5,928 nucleotides of DNA from Candidatus Gastranaerophilales bacterium. GTDB lineage: Bacteria; Cyanobacteriota; Vampirovibrionia; Gastranaerophilales; JAILCC01. Position numbers and translations under genes: made by a program. The stretch covers positions 1 to 5,928 of the forward strand of contig JAKSUS010000076.1 in NCBI GenBank assembly GCA_024408745.1, read 5' to 3'. Positions within the stretch are counted from its first letter, which is position 1. Each line of letters opens with the position of its first letter. Positions 1 to 5,634 of this stretch are shown here, piece after piece. The notes under the pieces were generated by a model. It was not told where the DNA came from and ran no database searches. It saw only the letters and a list, made by a program, of their open reading frames with translations.

Positions 1-1224
1 ACCGCCACGGATACCGCCACCTATATCGAAAATAATTTCTCTTAAAGTAGTACCCATTGGAACTTCGATAAGACCTGTGTTATTAACTTCACCTGTTAAA
101 GCGAAAGTTTTTGTACCTTTAGCAGATTCCGTACCCATTGATGAGAACCATTTTGCACCTTTTCTCATAATTACGGGAACGTTTGCCAAAGTTTCAACGT
201 TGTTAATTAATGTCGGTCTGCCAAACAAACCTTTATTTGCAGGGAACGGCGGTTTTGGTCTTGGCATACCTCTTTCGCCTTCAATAGAAGCGATAAGAGC
301 TGATTCTTCACCGCAAACAAATGCTCCTGCACCTTCTTTAATGTGAAGTGTGAAAGAAAATTCACTTCCCATTATATTTTCACCTAAATAGTGTCTGTTT
401 TCAGCGTCAGCAATAGCTTTTCTCAAACGTTTGATTGCAAGAGGATATTCTGCACGAACGTAAATATAACCTTCGTCCGCACCGATTGCAAATGCAGCGA
501 TTGCCATACCTTCCAATAATTTGTGAGGGTCACCTTCCATAACGGATCTATCCATGAAAGCACCCGGGTCACCTTCGTCACCGTTACAAACAACATAAGA
601 TTTTCCTCCTTTGTTTGCAGCGGTAAATTTCCATTTTAAACCTGTCGGGAAGCCTGCGCCACCTCTGCCTTTTAAGCCTGAATCCAAAATTTCTTGGATA
701 ACGGCGTCAGGATTATTTTCTTTTATGATATTTGCTAATGCTTCATAACCGTGAACCGCAATAGCTTCATCAATTGATTCAGCAGCGATATGACCGCAAT
801 TTTCTAAAGCGGTACGGGTTTGTTTAGCATAGAAATTGATATCTTCTGATTTTTGAACGTGTTGTTGAGTTTTAGGGTCAACATATAAAAGTCTTTCAAC
901 AGGTTTTCCGCCAACTAAGTGAGAGTTAAAGATTTCTTCAACATCTTCAAGTTTTACTTTTACATAAGTTGTATGTAATTCAGGAATAACAACCAAAACA
1001 CCTTGTTCACAAAAACCGTGACAACCTGTCGGTACAACTGTTAATTTGTCTTTAACTGTTAATGTTGAAACATTAGCACCTAATTCTCTGAATTTTTCCA
1101 TAACTTTAAGTGAACCGTTTGCAACGCAACCTGTACCGCCGCAAACAAGAACTCTTAAACCTTGTTTATTAATTTCTTCTTGAGCTTTTGCTTGCTCATT
1201 TTGAATATTTATATTTGATTCCAT
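1..1224 (-). CDS. nuoF: NuoF/HydB-like NADH- and FMN-binding subunit of a soluble NAD(P)-linked hydrogenase or related complex (partial, 3' end outside window)
   Basis: The first 408 residues are in the window; the C-terminus lies beyond base 1. Visible architecture: an N-terminal thioredoxin-fold [2Fe-2S] domain with C28-x4-C33 (CGGTGC) and C68-x3-C72 (CHGFC), then the flavin/NADH-binding core with GRGGAGFPTGLKW (186-198), CNGDEGDPGAF (213-223) and GAGAFVCGEESALIASIEG (298-316). Known for the family: this subunit oxidises or reduces NAD(P)H through FMN and passes electrons to Fe-S clusters. Complex I NuoF lacks the N-terminal ferredoxin domain, while HydB/HndC and formate-dehydrogenase partners (HylB, FdsB) have it, so I infer a soluble cytoplasmic hydrogenase or formate-dehydrogenase module. 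The symbol nuoF is used only as the family name. HydB-type proteins usually run to about 600 residues and end in a C-terminal [4Fe-4S] region and ferredoxin domain, which would be off-window. The start is the ATG overlapping the nuoE-like stop (TAATG). The nearest purine-rich site (AGGA, 1237-1240) is 12 nt upstream, so translation is probably coupled to the upstream gene. Confidence 0.93.
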   Translation of the reverse strand, partial: MESNINIQNEQAKAQEEINKQGLRVLVCGGTGCVANGSLKVMEKFRELGANVSTLTVKDKLTVVPTGCHGFCEQGVLVVIPELHTTYVKVKLEDVEEIFNSHLVGGKPVERLLYVDPKTQQHVQKSEDINFYAKQTRTALENCGHIAAESIDEAIAVHGYEALANIIKENNPDAVIQEILDSGLKGRGGAGFPTGLKWKFTAANKGGKSYVVCNGDEGDPGAFMDRSVMEGDPHKLLEGMAIAAFAIGADEGYIYVRAEYPLAIKRLRKAIADAENRHYLGENIMGSEFSFTLHIKEGAGAFVCGEESALIASIEGERGMPRPKPPFPANKGLFGRPTLINNVETLANVPVIMRKGAKWFSSMGTESAKGTKTFALTGEVNNTGLIEVPMGTTLREIIFDIGGGIRGG

Positions 1225-1718
1225 TATTCTTTATCGTCCTTTATAGGTGTGTCGATGACTATTTTTATAGCATCAGAAGTCATTTGAGGATAAACTTTTC
1301 CGTTAATAACAACAACCGGAGCCAAACCGCAAGCACCTAAACAACTAACGGTTTCAACTGAAAACATACCATCTTCGGTTGTAAATTTACCGTCTTTAAG
1401 GTCTAATCTTGCTTTAATTGCGTTTAATACAGGCATTGAACCACGAACGTGGCAAGCAGTACCGTCGCAACATTTGATTTCGTATTTTCCTTTTGGTTCT
1501 AAACTGAATTGTGTATAGAATGTTGCTACACCATAAACAGTTGCAGGTGATAGCTCGGGAACTTTTGTTCCGATGTAAGTCAATGCTTCAATAGGCAAAT
1601 ATCTGAATTCTTCCTGAACTTTTTGCAACATTGCAATCAGGTAAGATTTCTTTGCGCCATAAGCATTAATGATTTCATCGACTTTTTTTAAGTCAATTTT
1701 GCTTTCGCATGTCGCCAT
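1224..1718 (-). CDS. nuoE: NuoE/HydC-like [2Fe-2S] thioredoxin-fold subunit (NAD(P)-linked hydrogenase gamma-type subunit)
   Basis: A complete 164-residue protein, a normal length for the NuoE/HydC/HndA family. An N-terminal helical part (about 10-70, with the family-typical stretch ATVYGVATFYTQF near 59-71) precedes a thioredoxin-like domain. That domain holds the four cluster ligands C84-x4-C89 (CDGTAC) and C126-x3-C130 (CLGAC), followed by GLAPVVVINGKVY. C83 is an extra adjacent cysteine. Known role: binds one [2Fe-2S] cluster and pairs with the NuoF/HydB flavoprotein. The gene is first in a minus-strand operon and its TAA overlaps the next ATG by one base, fixing the partner as the HydB-like gene. 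The start is supported by a strong AGGAGA site (1725-1730) 6 nt upstream. The order gamma then beta matches the known hydC-hydB-hydA arrangement, so a [FeFe]-hydrogenase gene may follow outside the window. A formate dehydrogenase partner is the main alternative. The symbol is a family-level label, not a claim of complex I. Confidence 0.94.
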   Translation of the reverse strand: MATCESKIDLKKVDEIINAYGAKKSYLIAMLQKVQEEFRYLPIEALTYIGTKVPELSPATVYGVATFYTQFSLEPKGKYEIKCCDGTACHVRGSMPVLNAIKARLDLKDGKFTTEDGMFSVETVSCLGACGLAPVVVINGKVYPQMTSDAIKIVIDTPIKDDKE

Positions 1719-1796
1719 ATTTCTTCTCCTTTAGCGTGCATTCTCTCTCATTAATGATTAATAAAAAAGAATATATAATAAGATACATTTGATTTA

Positions 1797-1825
1797 ATTA
1801 TCTAATCTAAATGAAAAAAAATCAA
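1797..1825 (-). promoter_or_regulatory. Predicted sigma-70-type promoter of the nuoE/nuoF-like operon
   Basis: On the minus strand, TTGATT (1825-1820, 4 of 6 matches to TTGACA) is separated by exactly 17 bp from GATAAT (1802-1797, 5 of 6 matches to TATAAT). Transcription would start near 1790, giving a leader of about 70 nt that contains the AGGAGA ribosome-binding site. A T-tract lies just inside the spacer next to the -35 element. The prediction is by eye from consensus only; AT-rich DNA gives chance matches. Confidence 0.5.
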
Positions 1826-1882
1826 GTTTTTAAAGCAGTTTTCACTAGAAGAAAATTAAAAATTTTAAGTTTACTTTATAGT

Positions 1883-1912
1883 TTGCCTGATGCGTGGAAC
1901 ATATGATATTAT
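1883..1912 (+). promoter_or_regulatory. Predicted sigma-70-type promoter of the export ATPase gene
   Basis: TTGCCT (1883-1888, 4 of 6 matches to TTGACA), an 18-bp spacer and TATTAT (1907-1912, 5 of 6 matches to TATAAT). The predicted start near 1919 leaves only a short leader of about 13 nt, just enough to include AAGGT (1921-1925). It resembles a housekeeping-type promoter rather than a sigma-28 or sigma-54 flagellar one. Inferred by eye. Confidence 0.42.
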
Positions 1913-1932
1913 AAACTTAAAAGGTAGGATAA

Positions 1933-3285
1933 ATGTTATATCAAAGCACCGAAAAATCAATAGAATTTGTTAAAAAACGTGCAGTTGAAATTTTAGATCA
2001 GACTAAACTTTACGATTATAAAGGAAGTGTGTCTAAATTGCTGGGCTTGACCGTTGAAGTAAAATTACCGGGTTTAAAAATCGGCGACCTTTGTTTTATT
2101 GAAACTTATAACGGCGAAAAAAAACCTGCCGAAGTTGTCGCATTTAAAGGTGATGCAGCACAACTTTTACTTCTTTATGACGGTGCAGGAATCGGTCAAG
2201 GGAGTTTGGTATCAACGACAAGAAATCCTATTATGCTCCCTGTCGGTGATTTCCTTTTAGGAAGATTAATAAACCCTCTTGGCGACCCGATTGACGGAAA
2301 ACCACTAGATATTTCAAATGCAACTTGGGTAAATGTTGACGGACCACCCCCCGGGGCTTTTGAAAGACCGATTATCAAAAATACTTTTTCAACAGGTGTA
2401 AGAGCTATTGATTCACTTTTAACGTTCGGTGCAGGTCAACGTATGGGACTATTTGCAGGTTCAGGTGTCGGTAAATCTACAATGTTAGGTATGATTGCAA
2501 GAAATTCGGAAGCAGACGTAAACGTTATGGCACTAATCGGAGAACGTGGTCGTGAAGTTAAAGAATTCGTTGAAAATTCTCTTGGTGAAGAAGGTATGCG
2601 AAAATCAGTTCTTGTCTGTTCAACAGGCGATCAACCGCCTTTAATCAGACAAAAAGCCTTGTTAAGTGCAACTGCGGTTTGTGAATACTTCCGTGACCAA
2701 GGTAAAAAAGTTTTCTTAATGACTGATACCGTTACAAGATGTGCCATGGCAGGTCGTGAAGTCGGTTTGTCAATCGGCGAACCGCCTACAATGAAAGGTT
2801 ATCCGCCTTCAATTTTTTCTTGGCTTCAAAAAGTTTTGGAAAGAACAGGAACAAGTCCTAAAGGCTCCATTACCGCACTTTATACCGTTTTAATGGAAGG
2901 TGAAGATATTAATGACCCTGTTGTTGATACTGTTCGCGGTATCGTTGACGGACACGTTTTTTTGAACAGAAAAATTGCCGAAATGAACCATTATCCCGCT
3001 ATTGATGTTTTAGGAAGTATCAGCCGTTTGTTTACGGAAATTACAGACCAAGAACACCAAAAAGCAGCGGCAAAAATGCGTACACTTATGGCAACATACA
3101 GAGATAGCAAAGACTTAATTGATGTCGGTATGTATCAGGCAGGTTCAAACCCTCGTCTTGATGTTGCCATACAGTTAATGCCTTCAATAAACAAATTTTT
3201 ACAACAAAGTATTAAAGACAGTGTTAATATGCAAAACACCATTCAAACTTTAAAAGATATGATGGCAAATGTTGATATTTATTAA
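1933..3285 (+). CDS. fliI: Flagellar/type III secretion export ATPase, FliI/SctN family
   Basis: A complete 450-residue protein, within the usual FliI length. The N-terminal part (1-25) could be the amphipathic FliH/FliJ-binding segment, followed by the beta-barrel domain (about 30-100) and the RecA-like ATPase core. Visible motifs: GDFLLGRLINPLGDPIDG (105-122); Walker A AGSGVGKST (175-183, K181); GERGREVKEF (203-212, with acidic E204); a Walker B region ending VFLMTD (D265) then TVTR; GYPPSIFSWLQKVLERTG (289-306); and the F1/FliI signature PAIDVLGSISR (355-365, R365). Known role: a hexameric cytoplasmic ATPase that, with FliH and FliJ homologues, feeds substrates to the export gate. Oddities: the usual MDS(L/V)TR is TDTVTR here and the next residue is C270 instead of an aromatic; no flagellar or injectisome gene is adjacent. 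The start follows AAGGT (1921-1925) with 7-nt spacing. It ends convergently with fmt, stops overlapping. FliI is favoured over an injectisome SctN by overall motif resemblance, but sequence alone does not settle it; F1 and V-type subunits are unlikely given the GLFAGSGVGKS and GYPPS motifs. Confidence 0.92.
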   Translation: MLYQSTEKSIEFVKKRAVEILDQTKLYDYKGSVSKLLGLTVEVKLPGLKIGDLCFIETYNGEKKPAEVVAFKGDAAQLLLLYDGAGIGQGSLVSTTRNPIMLPVGDFLLGRLINPLGDPIDGKPLDISNATWVNVDGPPPGAFERPIIKNTFSTGVRAIDSLLTFGAGQRMGLFAGSGVGKSTMLGMIARNSEADVNVMALIGERGREVKEFVENSLGEEGMRKSVLVCSTGDQPPLIRQKALLSATAVCEYFRDQGKKVFLMTDTVTRCAMAGREVGLSIGEPPTMKGYPPSIFSWLQKVLERTGTSPKGSITALYTVLMEGEDINDPVVDTVRGIVDGHVFLNRKIAEMNHYPAIDVLGSISRLFTEITDQEHQKAAAKMRTLMATYRDSKDLIDVGMYQAGSNPRLDVAIQLMPSINKFLQQSIKDSVNMQNTIQTLKDMMANVDIY

Positions 3286-4214
3286 TTAAATTTATCCAAA
3301 CTTTTTAGTCCGCAAGCCCAGGCTGATGAAGGCATTTCGTTTTTGCCTTCCGGTTTTACCGTTTTAATTAATAACACACCGTTTCCTGTGGCTACATATA
3401 AACCGTTTTTATCTCTTTTTATGATTTCGCCTGCCTGTTTATTGCTAATTTCATTTATAACTTCGGTTTGTACGATTTTCACCAAAGAGCCGTTATAATA
3501 AGCATTTGCTCTCGGATATAAAGCACGAACCCAATTATGTAATTCTATTGCCGATTTATTAAAATTCAAAAAACTTTCTTCTTTTGTAAATTTTGGTGCA
3601 AAAGTCGCTTCGGCATGATTTTGTGGAATCGGTTTTAAGGTTTTATTTTTTAAACCGACTAAAGTTTTATACAAAATTTCAGGTGCAATTTCGGAAATTT
3701 TTTCAGCTAAATCTTGTGTTGTCATATCATTTGAAATTGTGATTTTTTCAGACAAAACGACATCACCTTCATCAACTCCTAATGAAGTCAGCATTGTCGA
3801 AACTCCTGTTTCGGTATCGCCGTTTGCAATAGCTTTTGCAATGGGATTCGGACCTCTGTATTTTGGCAAAAGTGAAGCATGCAAGTTAATTGTTCCGATT
3901 TTAGGAATATCTAAAACTTCCTGTGATAAAATTTGCCCGAATGCAAATGTTATAAAGAAATCAGGTGCCATATTTTTTAATTTTTCAATTAAATTAACAT
4001 CTTTTCTTATGGAAGAAGGTTGGTAAACATCAATATTATTTTCCTGTGCAACAAGTTTTATCGGAGGTGGAGTTAATTTTCGCCCCCTGCCTGCCGGTTT
4101 ATCAGGTTGTGTGATTACACATAAAACATCAATATCATCTTTTTTATGAAATTCTGAAAGTGTATTGCAAGCAATTTTGGGGGTTGCTAAAAAAACTACT
4201 CTTAAATTATCCAT
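3282..4214 (-). CDS. fmt: Methionyl-tRNA formyltransferase
   Basis: A complete 310-residue enzyme, the typical family length. It transfers a formyl group from 10-formyl-tetrahydrofolate to initiator Met-tRNA in the cytoplasm. Visible: the Rossmann start VVFLATP (6-12, family usually AGTP), the tRNA-recognition loop PDKPAGRGRKLTPPPIK (37-53), the catalytic and folate-site segment INLHASLLPKYRG (109-121, N110 and H112), and GVDEGD (146-151) with catalytic D148. The C-terminal beta-barrel domain spans roughly 205-310. Start choice: an in-frame GTG lies 6 bases further upstream (4220), but AAGG (4223-4220) sits 5 nt before the ATG at 4214 and would overlap the GTG, so I prefer the ATG. The gene overlaps the end of def by 8 bases (4207-4214), implying co-transcription and coupled translation. 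Its stop codon overlaps the stop of the convergent fliI-like gene. The ATP in place of GTP near the N-terminus and GPNP in place of the more common GAAP after the SLLP motif are mild variants. Confidence 0.96.
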   Translation of the reverse strand: MDNLRVVFLATPKIACNTLSEFHKKDDIDVLCVITQPDKPAGRGRKLTPPPIKLVAQENNIDVYQPSSIRKDVNLIEKLKNMAPDFFITFAFGQILSQEVLDIPKIGTINLHASLLPKYRGPNPIAKAIANGDTETGVSTMLTSLGVDEGDVVLSEKITISNDMTTQDLAEKISEIAPEILYKTLVGLKNKTLKPIPQNHAEATFAPKFTKEESFLNFNKSAIELHNWVRALYPRANAYYNGSLVKIVQTEVINEISNKQAGEIIKRDKNGLYVATGNGVLLIKTVKPEGKNEMPSSAWACGLKSLDKFN

Positions 4215-4797
4215 TTTCACCTTCGTTATTTATCGGTTGTTTAGAAATTTCTTCTTCTAATTCAGGTTCTTCCAAAAAATAATCCATATCAATAGGATTT
4301 AATTTATTAGCAATTAATTTTTCATCAGTTTCAAAGCGGTTGCGTGCATGGTCGATAAATAATTTCCCGTCTAAATGGTCAAACTCATGCTGAATTGCAA
4401 TTGCTAAAAGTTCACCGTCTTTTGCTTCAAGTATAAAAGGCTTACCAGCCATATTTAATGCTTTAACGGTAACATTTTTATATCTTCTTACATCAGCATA
4501 AACATCGGGGAAACTCAAACAGCCTTCGTGGCTATTGGTTGCACCTGATTTTTTAATTATTTTCGGGTTAATAAAAACAATGGGATTTCTTGGTTCTTTA
4601 GCTGATGAAACATCAATAATAAAAATTCTCAAATTCTCACCAACCTGTGGCGCTGCAAGTCCGACACCGTTATAAGCATAGAGAGTTTGCAACATATTTT
4701 CAACAAGTGTGTGAATTTTTTTTGAAATTTTTGTTACTTCTTTAGATTTTGTTCTTAAAACATTATCACCATATATACGAACTTTTAAAATGCTCAT
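4207..4797 (-). CDS. def: Peptide deformylase
   Basis: A complete 196-residue protein with all three deformylase motifs: GVGLAAPQVG (44-53), EGCLSFP (91-97) and QHEFDHLDG (136-144). The metal ligands C93, H137 and H141 and the catalytic E138 are intact, so the enzyme should be active. It removes the N-formyl group from nascent proteins at the ribosome, using a bound divalent metal, usually Fe2+. After the core, a roughly 25-residue acidic tail (EEPELEEEIS, 176-185, and beyond) extends past the last helix; it is low in complexity and partly encoded by the bases shared with fmt. A good AAAGGA site (4810-4805) lies 7 nt before the ATG. The gene follows the sigma-factor gene by 44 nt on the same strand and overlaps fmt by 8 bases. 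The def-fmt pairing is a common bacterial arrangement, though here def comes first. Confidence 0.96.
   Translation of the reverse strand: MSILKVRIYGDNVLRTKSKEVTKISKKIHTLVENMLQTLYAYNGVGLAAPQVGENLRIFIIDVSSAKEPRNPIVFINPKIIKKSGATNSHEGCLSFPDVYADVRRYKNVTVKALNMAGKPFILEAKDGELLAIAIQHEFDHLDGKLFIDHARNRFETDEKLIANKLNPIDMDYFLEEPELEEEISKQPINNEGENG
4218..4223 (-). promoter_or_regulatory. Ribosome-binding site of fmt inside the def coding region
   Basis: The minus strand reads AAGGTG here, within the last codons of def. The AAGG core is 5 nt upstream of ATG 4214 but overlaps the alternative GTG at 4220, so it decides in favour of the ATG start and shows that fmt initiation sits inside the translated region of def. 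Confidence 0.65.
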
Positions 4798-4841
4798 TAT
4801 AAATTCCTTTAATGTATGTATATTAATACAATATCACAAAA
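4798..4841. other. Short gap between the sigma-factor gene and def, with a small palindrome
   Basis: 44 bp holding the def ribosome-binding site (AAAGGA, minus strand, 4810-4805) and the palindrome TGTAT-ATTA-ATACA (4817-4830). No terminator hairpin with a T-run is visible, so readthrough from the sigma gene into def-fmt is likely. A weak promoter (TTGGTA 4850-4845, 16-bp spacer, TATTAA 4828-4823, minus strand) is possible but poorly supported. Confidence 0.4.
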
Positions 4842-5504
4842 TTATACCAAACATTGTTTTTTTAATTCATTACGAACTTTTTCAAGTCCGCTTTGAATAA
4901 TTCTCGTAATACGAGATGGTGAAAGGTTATAATCTTCCGATAATTCTTTTAATTTTTTATCCTGATAAAAACGTGCTTCTATAATTTCTCTGTAACGTGG
5001 CGGAAGTTTTTTAATTGCTTCTCTTATTGCAACATTAATCTCGGATAATTCGGCAGATTCTTCCTGTGTCATAGAATTATCTCTTATTTGTTGAGGGTTA
5101 TCGCCTTCAGCAAGTTCATCAATGGATAAAATAGTTTCATAAATTGCTTCTCTGACTTCATCTTTTGGGATATCATCGTCAGCTTTTGCGCTATACCAAT
5201 TAAATCTTCTTCTTAATTCATTCCTTATTGCCCATTTAATTGCAACGGAAAGATAAGTTATATTAAATTCTTTGTTTGGATTTTCTGTAAGAATGGTATG
5301 GACAGTAATAATTGCTATATTTTGAAACTCATCAAATTCAACCATATAAGCATTATTAAGCCTTTTATATTCAACCTTACAAACTACATTTATCACGTCC
5401 ATGTAGTCTTTATATGTTTTTTTAGGTCGTAAATTCTTGTCTAATACCATTTTTAAATAAAAATAATCAGCTATCTTTTCAAGTTTATTATAACTTAAAA
5501 GCAT
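4842..5504 (-). CDS. Sigma-70-family RNA polymerase sigma factor (divergent, alternative type)
   Basis: A 220-residue protein with a two-part sigma layout. Residues about 50-105 look like region 2: EFDEFQNIAIITVHTIL (56-72) stands where the core-binding DLxQxG segment should be, and YLSVAIKWAIRNELRRRF (84-101) matches the region 2.3/2.4 promoter-melting and -10-binding helix. Residues about 165-213 are a clear region 4: KLPPRYREIIEARFYQ, then a helix-turn-helix KELSEDYNLSPSRITRIIQ, the -35-binding unit. The acidic linker (109-150) may carry little or no region 3. No region 1.1 is seen. It is too short for a housekeeping RpoD and does not look like a typical ECF factor; a specialised group 3-like factor is the best guess, with unknown regulon. 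I cannot assign a named sigma. The ATG at 5504 has no convincing ribosome-binding site; the next in-frame Met is residue 18, also without one. Same strand as def-fmt, divergent from dnaB. Confidence 0.85.
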   Translation of the reverse strand: MLLSYNKLEKIADYFYLKMVLDKNLRPKKTYKDYMDVINVVCKVEYKRLNNAYMVEFDEFQNIAIITVHTILTENPNKEFNITYLSVAIKWAIRNELRRRFNWYSAKADDDIPKDEVREAIYETILSIDELAEGDNPQQIRDNSMTQEESAELSEINVAIREAIKKLPPRYREIIEARFYQDKKLKELSEDYNLSPSRITRIIQSGLEKVRNELKKQCLV

Positions 5505-5526
5505 ATATTTGTAAAATAAATATTCG

Positions 5527-5555
5527 GATATACAAGCAGAAATCAGTCATTTCAA
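5527..5555 (-). promoter_or_regulatory. Predicted sigma-70-type promoter of the sigma-factor gene
   Basis: On the minus strand TTGAAA (5555-5550, 5 of 6 matches to TTGACA), a 17-bp spacer and TATATC (5532-5527, 4 of 6 matches to TATAAT). Transcription would start near 5520, leaving a leader of only about 16 nt without a ribosome-binding site, in keeping with the missing Shine-Dalgarno of this gene. Prediction by eye. Confidence 0.4.
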
Positions 5556-5634
5556 CTATTATTAAGTAAAATTAACCGTTAATAAAAGTCTTTCCCAAAT
5601 TTATAAATTTATATTTACATTTCGATTTAATTTG

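Larger units (their letters stand above)
1719..1932. other. Divergent intergenic region between the redox operon and the export ATPase gene
   Basis: A 214-bp, strongly AT-rich gap with genes pointing away on both sides. It holds a good sigma-70-like promoter for each direction (listed separately), the two ribosome-binding sites, an inverted repeat TTGATTT/AAATCAA (1789-1795 and 1819-1825) and an AT palindrome TTAAAA-A-TTTTAA (1856-1868). I see no open reading frame of note, RNA gene or rho-independent terminator in it. Confidence 0.8.

Noticed and set aside
77..346. Plus-strand open frame of 89 codons
   Set aside because: It lies opposite strongly conserved NuoF-like coding sequence and has no ribosome-binding site or recognisable domain; it is an antisense shadow.
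1..1718. Respiratory complex I (nuoE-nuoF of the nuo operon)
   Set aside because: The F-type protein has an extra N-terminal [2Fe-2S] thioredoxin-fold domain that complex I NuoF does not have; a soluble hydrogenase or formate dehydrogenase module fits better.
1741..1760. Direct ATTAAT repeats as a possible attachment site or riboswitch
   Set aside because: The repeats are short, AT-only, and not joined to a tRNA, integrase or structured GC-containing element.
2196..2378. Minus-strand open frame of 60 codons
   Set aside because: Antisense to the conserved core of the export ATPase gene, with no independent support.
1933..3285. F1 ATP synthase alpha or beta subunit
   Set aside because: The GLFAGSGVGKS and GYPPS motifs and the absence of atp neighbours match the FliI/SctN branch instead.
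3739..4026. Plus-strand open frame of 95 codons
   Set aside because: Antisense to the catalytic domain of fmt; the apparent protein has no known motif.
4811..4839. Possible minus-strand def promoter TTGTGA / 17 bp / TACATT
   Set aside because: The predicted transcription start would fall at or beyond the def ribosome-binding site, leaving it out of the transcript.
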